NCBI RefSeq assembly: GCF_020497125.1
Contig: NC_059082.1
Coordinates: 61,024,948-61,088,947, forward strand
Direction of reading: 5' to 3'
DNA length: 64,000 nucleotides
Origin: Mauremys mutica
Taxonomy: Eukaryota > Chordata > Testudines > Geoemydidae
Position 1 is the stretch's first letter, and every line of letters begins with the position of its first letter. Shown one piece after another: positions 57,385 through 64,000 of the stretch. The translations under genes and the position numbers were made by a program. The notes below the pieces were generated by a model. It saw only the letters and a program-made list of their open reading frames with translations. It was not told the origin of the DNA and searched no databases.

Positions 57385-57632
57385 TAGGGTGACCAGATGA
57401 CAAGAACAAAATAAGTGGGACACACAGTGGGGCAGGGCCCAAGCAAAAAAAAAAAAAAAAAAAGTGGGAGCGCTGCCATAGCACAAGCGCCCCCCCCCAA
57501 AACAAAACAAAGGAGTGCCCCGAGCCAAAATATTGGGACAAATGGCGTCCTGACCATATATCTGTTGGGACGCGGGACAAACAACTGAATATCAGGACAG
57601 TCCCAATTTTATTGGGATATCTGGTCACCCTA
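57385..57632. mobile_element. Non-autonomous hAT-like MITE (248 bp)
   Basis: The ends TAGGGTGACCAGA and TCTGGTCACCCTA are a perfect 13-bp inverted repeat. The exact 8-bp duplication ATTTATAT flanks it (57377-57384 and 57633-57640). The interior has a run of 19 A and a run of 9 C. Confidence 0.9.
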
Positions 57633-58842
57633 ATTTATATTCATAATATATGGGATAACTGATATGTTTAAACAGATATTCAACTAAGAAATCTGCATTC
57701 AGCACTAGAATAAAAGGGGTAAGGGATTAACATCAATATTTAATCCAAATCATCTTGAATGCCTGTGATCTGTGGATTGCTTGGTCTACTTCTGGCAAAT
57801 GACTGACATTTGTGATACCACTGATAGATTCCAAGGCCTCAAAGGAGCATTGTGATCATGTTGTCTTACTCTCCTGTATAAAACAGGCCAGAGAACATCC
57901 CCAAAATAATTCCTAGAGTATATTTTTTAGAAAAATATCCAATCTTGATTTTAAAATTGCCAGTGATGGAGAAGCTGTCACGACCCTTGGTAAATTGTTC
58001 CAATAATTAATCACCCTTACTGTTAAAAATTTACATGTTATTACCAGTCTGAATTTGTCTAGCTTGAACTTCCAGCCATTGGATCATGTCTTACCTTTCT
58101 CTGCTAGATTGAGAAGCCCGTTATCAAAATGTTCATTCCCCATGTAGTTACTTATAGACTGTAATCAAGTCCTGCCTTAACCTTCCCCTTAAGATAAATA
58201 GATTGAGCCCCTGAGTCTACCATTATAAAGCATGTTTTCTAATCCTTTGATCATTCTTGTGGCTTCTTCCCTGAACCCTCTCCAATTTATCAGCATCGTT
58301 CTTGAATTGTGGGCAATAGAACTGGATGTAATATTCCAGCAGCAGTTGCACCAGTGCCAAATACAGAGATCACATAACCTCTTTACTCCTGCTTGAGATT
58401 CCCGTGGTTATGCATTCTTTTGGCCACATTGTTGCACTGGGAGCTCATGTTCAGCTGATTATCCATCAGAACCCCAAAATCGTTTTCAGATTCACTGCTT
58501 CCCAGGGTAGAGTCCTCCATCTTGTTAGTATTGCCTATATTCTTTGTTCCTAGATATGTGTTTATGTTTACAATGTTAAAACACATACTGTTTGCTTGCA
58601 TCTGGTTTACCAAGTAATCCAATCCACTCTGTATCAGAGATGTGTCCTCTTAATTATTTACCACTCCCGCAATTTTTGTGTTACTTGCATACTTTATCAG
58701 TGATTAGTTTGTTTTCTTTCAGGTCATTGATTAAAATATTAAATAGTGTAGTGACAAGAATTAATCTCTCTGGGATTCCATTGGAAACCCATCCAATTGA
58801 TGGTGATTCGCCATTTACAATGATATTATGAGACCTGTTAGC

Positions 58843-59610
58843 TAGGGTCAGGGCAGTGTGGGCTATTGGTCACAGTCCATAAAGCAGCCCTTTAGTGCAA
58901 GGCAGCATGGTCTAGTGGCCGGAGTCTATAGCGCCACCCTTTGGTGCAAGGCAGCATGGTCTAGTGGCTGGAGTCTATAGTGCCACCCTTTGGTGCAGGG
59001 CAGCGTGGCCTAGTGGGCGGAGTCTATAGTGCCATCCTTTGGTGCAGGGCCATATGGCTTAGCAGACAGAGACTATAGCATTGGGGCACCCCTTATGGGG
59101 TGTGGCTGCCCCGGTAGGGGGGCTCGGACCCACCCGACTCCACCAGGCCCCAACCCAGGGCTCTAACATTGGATAGCGGCTTGCCACTGACTCAGCGGAG
59201 GGTCCTACCGAAACACGCTGAACTTCTCCGGGCAGGAGGTACCACTCCATCACCCTCCCTCGGTCACTTCCTACCAGAGTCTGCGTTGGGGTTTCCCATG
59301 AGGCACCAGGTCCTCTGTGTTCGGCAGGGCCAGTCATCTCCAGGGTTTCCTCCAGTCACTGGGGTGCAGGCAGGCCGTGGACGGCTTTGATTCCCGGCAC
59401 CGCCAGAGGCTGTGGCTGGCCCTCCGCAGGAGCTTCCCAGGCAGGTCCTTCCCCTGCAGCCTCCAGCCCAGAATGAGCTGGTCTCCCTCCCTTTATACTA
59501 CTAGAGCACTTGGAGCATGCCCAGTCTTGCCAGGGAGGCGGGACTTCCGCTGTCAATACCTGGGGCTTAACCCTGACTGGGCTAGTGCGGAGTAAACAGA
59601 CCCTATCACA
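58843..59610 (-). mobile_element. LTR-like insertion 1 with 49-bp tandem array
   Basis: Read on the minus strand it begins TGTGATAGGGTC at 59610. A TATA box (TATAAAG, + strand 59491-59497) lies about 115 bases in, as in an LTR promoter. It ends with a 49-bp tandem array. On the minus strand the frame near 59100-59160 reads PWVGAWWSRVGPSPP, also found in the 62.2-kb element. There is no pol. Confidence 0.5.
58847..59083. repeat. 49-bp minisatellite, about 5 copies
   Basis: The word GTGCA(A/G)GGC recurs at 58895, 58944, 58993 and 59042, exactly 49 bases apart, and a more diverged copy precedes at about 58847. The unit holds GTCTAGTGGCYGGAGTCTAT. Divergence grows toward both edges. Confidence 0.85.
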
Positions 59611-59913
59611 TGTGCCATGTTAATTTTATATCACTCTAGTTTTTAATCAAAATTTTATACGGTAGCAAGCTAAACACCTTACAGAAGTCTAAGTATATTA
59701 CATCAACATTATTACCTTTATCAACCTGACTTGTAATAGCATAAAAATAAATAAGGTTAGTTTGACAGGATCTATTTTCCATAAATCCATGTTGATTTGC
59801 ATTAATTATATTACCTTCCTTTAATTTTTTAATTGAGTGCCATATCAGCTGCTCCATTATCTTGCCTGGGAATGATGTCACACTGAGAGGCCTGTAATTA
59901 CCTTGGTCATCCC

Positions 59914-61073
59914 TGTAACCCTTCTGCCAGGTGAAGTTGGCAGCAGCCAGGGCCGGGTTCAATATGTAGGGATTCCTTTTAATGATACAAAACAGAACCT
60001 GCTTGAGCCCCAACCCAATAATCTGGTAAAACTTAATGCCACTCTTGGAAACCTCAAAGAGGCAATACTTCTCCACTCGCATGCACTGACTCTGTGCGTA
60101 ACAAAAGAAAACTTTTATTAAAAGGGACAGGGAGACAAGCATTAATTTGGGAAAACAGCACGACCACATTCAAAAGCACGCAGTCATAAGCACGCAGTGT
60201 CCTTTTTCTCAGTTTCCCACCTTGTTGAGAGAAGGTCTGATGAATGAATGTCCTTTTACCACATTACTCTCCTATCCCTCTGCTCTACCCCCACTCTCAG
60301 TTGGCTGTCCTTGGTTAGCAAAGACTCTGAGGTGCGTTAACAGAGTTTACCTTCCAGCCTTAGGTGGGAGGGGCACATTGAGCAAAGCCTCCGTTGCTCC
60401 TTCTGCTTCCATTGTTTCTCTGTTGACACTTGCTGCTCCCACAACATCGCATTCTGAGGTTCCACCACTTAACCCAGTTCTTAGTGATTTCAGCAGGTAA
60501 TGTGGAGCCTCACAGTTAGTTCAGTCTCTGTGTTGTTGTCTTTCACTGTGCTCCACCCATGGTCTAAGGCTTAGATCTTAGACCTGCTCTGTGGTGATGT
60601 CAACTCTACAAATCACTAACTGGAAACAAGGACTCCCAATCAAGTCTCATCAGCTCTGTCATTAAATAGGGAGGGGCAGGTCAAAAGGCACCTAGGATTC
60701 TTTAGGCAGAGCCCACACCACCAGGTACAACATCTGTCCCCACCCACTGTCATCTTCACTGGGATTTGACATCCCTGTCCCCTGCTTAGCAACTGAGGTT
60801 TGGTTTAGAGTGACCCCTGCAATCAGGGCATTCTAAACACAGTTTTGCTACCCTTTACTCATACAGTAAGGATAACAGCATTTCATAACCCCTGCATTCA
60901 AATACTAAAGTGAATTATAACACAAAACCAGCCAAAATTTATCATTTTGGCAAAGCAGCTCCATCTGCTGCATGACTGGGCATGTCTATGCAAATACGAT
61001 CTGCTCCTGAAGCCTCTTCCCCCAGCTCATAACAAGATGTCATGGGAGAGCTCATTCAGACCCTGCTTACATC
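59914..61073 (-). mobile_element. LTR-like insertion 2
   Basis: A non-CR1 segment begins TGTAACCC and ends CTTACA. It splits CR1 text that would otherwise read ATCC then TGTTTAATC. The poly(A)-type word AATAAA occurs on the minus strand near 60113-60120 (TTTATT on the + strand). I see no coding capacity. Boundaries are within a few bases, and target duplication is ambiguous because of the CCC run. Confidence 0.5.
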
Positions 61074-61150
61074 CTGTTTAATCTTTTTAAAAATTGGCAC
61101 AGTGTTAGCTTTCCTCCAGTTATCTGGAACTTCCCTGGTATTTCAAGACG

Positions 61151-62230
61151 ACTTCTTCTGATCAATAGGCTTCATGTAGAATGTGTCTACTATTTGGCAG
61201 TGTGGTCTGTAGTTCACATAGAAGGTGATAAGAATCCCCTAAGATCTTCTCCAAAGCCTGCCATCACTAGAGCTTGAGCACAAGGGTTTTTGGTGTTTCC
61301 TTGGCTATATCCAAAGGTCAGAAGAACACATCAGACCTGCAACCAATTTAGACTTCATAATTCCATACACTGTTGAAAAATAAGACATACGGAACCAAAA
61401 TGTGCATAATCACTAGGATTATGCATCAGTGAAAAATTTAGCTTATAATAAAATTTGGTATGTTAGCAAGTGACAGTTTTCTTTTTAACACATTTGTTAC
61501 TGATTTTCTTTAATAAAAAAAAAAACTTGCTGGGTATGTGAAATAAAGATTTGTATTTAAAGTACAGAGATTATTGCCAAAGGCAACTGAATAGTAAATG
61601 TCAAAGGTTACTAGATGTGGTATACCTTAAGTATTATTTTGTGATGTTAAAGAAAATCCATATGTACAGTGCACACATGCATATATGCATAAAAGGTTGA
61701 TCACTTTCCAGTGATTTCCATGGAGGGATGGAGTGGCATGCTACTCCTGTGATGTGATATCACCACTCTCTGCTTTTCCTGGCTCCATGTATACCCCGTC
61801 ACAGATTTTCCAGAGTGGAGCACAGGCTGATCCATTTTCTAAGTCACCATGTCTTGCTCAGTGTTTAGACTTCCACATGGTATAGGCAACATAGCAGGGA
61901 TCTATACTGCCTCCGTCTGTGTTCCTTCCCTGGCTGCTACCAAGGAGCCACTTGAGGTCCCAGGCAATGGTTGCGTGGCCAAGGAGAGGGGAGCAACAGC
62001 CTCCCCTGGCTCTGTGCAGAAGGGAGGTCCCTTCCTTATAAGTATCAGTATTCCTACTGGCAGTGAGTCCGGATGTTGTCAGTTGGCCATTTATTACAAG
62101 AGGTCTTGAGGAAGGAATTAAAGAACAGTGTAGTGATGTTTGAATCATACATGGTATACAGTTTAATTCCTCTTCCTTCTTGAATCCAGTTCCATGTTTT
62201 TCTTCCCTTCTAATATTGCATGTGTCTAAG
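61151..62230. other. Putative intron, nothing classified
   Basis: AT-rich to about 61680, then mixed. Open frames on both strands show no domain. No repeat was recognised. Confidence 0.35.
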
Positions 62231-62235
62231 TGTAG

Positions 62236-63032
62236 TGAGGCTGAGTGGCCTCCCTCCGACTGGGAGAATGAGTGAGCATTACACGCCCCTTGGAGGGTGG
62301 AGCCTAGATCACCCTGCCCCCCCTTGCCGGAAGTACCGGGGCGTGTCTGGGAGTATAAGAGCACAGTTGGGGGAGAGCCTGCAATGGAGGACGACGCTTG
62401 GCCTCTTCTCCAGGGGCCCCGAGAGGAGCCTGCGCCTGGCTGTTCCCAATCCCCAGACATGGACGACGACTGGCCCGGAGTACCCACTGCAATTTACCCT
62501 GAAGAGCTGGAAGGGGCCTGGAGGCCGCAGGTACCAAACCCCGGGGAGGCAGGAAGTAGCCCAGGGGCAGCCACGGAGCAGCCGGCTGCAGAGCCCAGCA
62601 AGGCTCAGTCGGCGTGTTGCGGCTGGGTCCCCACCGACACAGGGGCAGCCAATCCTGCCCCTGCCAGAGCCCTGGGTTGGGATGTGGTGGAGTAGGGTGG
62701 GCCCCTGTCCCCCTGCCACCCTACCCCGGTTGGCTGACTCCCTACACAGTGCAAGGAGGCTCTAGCCCAGGACAGGAGCTCCCTAACCACTCACCTTTAG
62801 GGACTGTTTGTTTGCTGGCTGCCTGAGCTCCACCCAGGCCAAAGCTACCCCTGATAGACTGTAGTTAAGGGCTGACTACTTGAGCTACCCCAGTCCAGGC
62901 TAAAGCCCAGTATTGGCTATTAACAGCGCAGCCCTATTGGGGCTTTTGCCTGTCTTACAGTCTCTGGTCCTGACCCCACAGGACTAGCCTGAGTGGCCTC
63001 CCTCTGACCGAGAGTGAGGAAGCATTACACTA
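62236..63032 (+). mobile_element. LTR-like element with short direct repeat at both ends
   Basis: Near-identical blocks CTGAGTGGCCTCCCTCYGAC then GAAGCATTACAC (or GAGCATTACAC) occur at 62242-62294 and at 62987-63031. A TATA word (TATAAGA) lies at 62354. A peptide block PEPWVGMWWSRVGPCPP on the + strand (about 62669-62718) is shared with the insertion at 58843-59610. The long open frames here span both strands, so no protein is claimed. Confidence 0.5.
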
Positions 63033-64000
63033 AGCATTGCATTAAAGCAAATCAGCTGGACTTGGCTCCCTAGAGCTGTTAGAAAACTCTCTTGCTGAGA
63101 CATAGTGTGAAGCAACCAAGACTGGATCTTGCTTGCATTTCATTCTGGTGTGGCACTGCAGCAGGTATGGCTCGATGACCCTGCATTATTCCATAGTGGT
63201 TAGGCGTTCATGACAGCTTGAATCACTGTAATGTGCTGATTACTGAACTGGGTAAGTCACTATCTCCCTTGTAATAATTACAGATTTCCTCTGTGATTTT
63301 TCTCCTATTTGTTACCACAGCAACCATGTAATAGCTCAGCTGAGGAGCTGTCACAGTGATTTAAAACTGAAATAGCTCAGCCTTTTACTGCACACTGGTT
63401 CATCTTTTCTCATTTCCTCCCCTGCCCCTTGCAGCCATGGCAACCCATCAGTGGCATTCAAGTCTGCTGTGTTTCTCGGTGCAACTAGCAAGACAGCCAG
63501 CTCTTGGTTTTTGTTACTGTTACTACATAGTCACGGCTTTTATTGTGTGCATATGTATTTCTCTTTAATTCCACAGTTCAGAGAATGAATGCACCATGGG
63601 GAGATGAAAGTACATTGCATCATGATGGCTAATTATATAGACATACACGCATTCATGCATGCATGCATGAATGCTTACTGTGCAGTATATCAAGTAAACA
63701 AATATAAGACTAGATATTTTGTAGGAATCGTGTTCCCTGATATTACAGCTGTGGCATTATAAACCAGAGCACAAATGATGCGTTACAGAGCTAATCTTTA
63801 GAGACACTAGCTATTTTTTAATCCCACAGTTATAAGGAAGATACAGTATTTGGAAATTAGGAGGTCATTTGAAACAAATACATTCCAGTTCTAGATCTGT
63901 CACTACTTTATTTCTGGACAAGAACATTCATTGAGTTGATTTTGAATCTTATATAGATGTTAGTTAAAGTGCTACCCTATATGTGAAGTGACAGAGCAGG
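63033..64000 (+). other. Putative ABAT intron, right edge of window
   Basis: There is a short ATGC-type simple repeat at 63645-63675 (ATTCATGCATGCATGCATGA). No exon with ABAT similarity is seen. Confidence 0.4.

Larger units (their letters stand above)
57800..61150 (-). mobile_element. Antisense CR1 LINE, split by two insertions
   Basis: Three CR1 segments lie in the same minus orientation: about 57800-58842, 59611-59913 and 61074-61150. They join end to end if the insertions are removed. The middle one encodes on the minus strand GNYRPLSVTSFPGKIMEQL, ANQHGFMENRSCQTNL and VIYLDFCKVF, the CR1 reverse-transcriptase N-terminal region. The left one covers the C-terminal region (SESENDFGVLMDNQLNMSSQ in its own frame). 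Confidence 0.8.

Noticed and set aside
62220..62765. A protein-coding gene of 132-181 residues
   Set aside because: Frames overlap on both strands, the region has LTR-like features, and part of the translation is shared with the repeat at 58843-59610.
63420..63520. An ATG after CTTGCAG (MATHQWHSSLL...) as a possible first coding exon of ABAT
   Set aside because: The residues do not resemble the ABAT presequence as I remember it, and there is no good donor near the end of the frame.
1..64000. CRISPR arrays, operons, prophage or other prokaryotic systems
   Set aside because: There are no spaced direct repeats of that kind, no dense coding and no ribosome binding sites. The splice structure is vertebrate.
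36001..64000. ABAT coding exons
   Set aside because: I looked for the start of the mature enzyme and for the pyridoxal-phosphate domain and found no match, so the gene body must lie beyond the window if the promoter call is right.

Overview
This window is vertebrate nuclear DNA: long introns, GT-AG splice sites, CR1-type LINEs, MIR-type SINEs, hAT-like and other terminal-inverted-repeat DNA transposons and a DIRS retrotransposon, with no bacterial-style operons. CR1 dominates the LINEs, and several repeats look like families I remember from turtle genomes. I therefore read it as a sauropsid, most likely a turtle. That identification is inference from recall, not from a database search.

The only protein gene I can reconstruct is METTL22, on the + strand at 2,730-16,447. 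Ten coding exons join in frame with canonical GT-AG junctions and give a 401-residue protein-lysine methyltransferase that is collinear with the human protein as I remember it. The 5' non-coding exon and promoter are not identifiable, and are probably upstream of the window. A poly(A) signal lies 58 bases after the stop codon.

From about 16.5 to 35 kb the DNA is intergenic and rich in mobile elements. It holds a MITE, a solo LTR on the minus strand, a 5'-truncated CR1, a degenerate DIRS-type tyrosine-recombinase retrotransposon (25.7-30.1 kb) with a second DIRS lineage nested in it, and an antisense CR1. That CR1 is interrupted by a MITE, by an element carrying a perfect 143-bp inverted repeat, and by a hAT element. 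At 35.2-36.0 kb a CpG-rich block with paired inverted CCAAT boxes and a good 5' splice site looks like a promoter with a first exon. By synteny with other vertebrates, where METTL22 is followed by ABAT on the same strand, I infer it is the ABAT promoter. I find no ABAT coding exon in the rest of the window, so 36-64 kb would be its first intron.

That putative intron holds a 2.5-kb hAT remnant inserted in an old CR1, several non-autonomous hAT elements with visible 8-bp target duplications, MIR copies, and an antisense CR1 split by two LTR-like insertions. One of those insertions is related to another LTR-like element near the right end. Nothing here suggests a new gene system. The most interesting signals are a CR1 3' end that forms most of the 3' splice-site region of METTL22 exon 7, the complete structural signature of a DIRS element, and the perfect inverted-repeat element.
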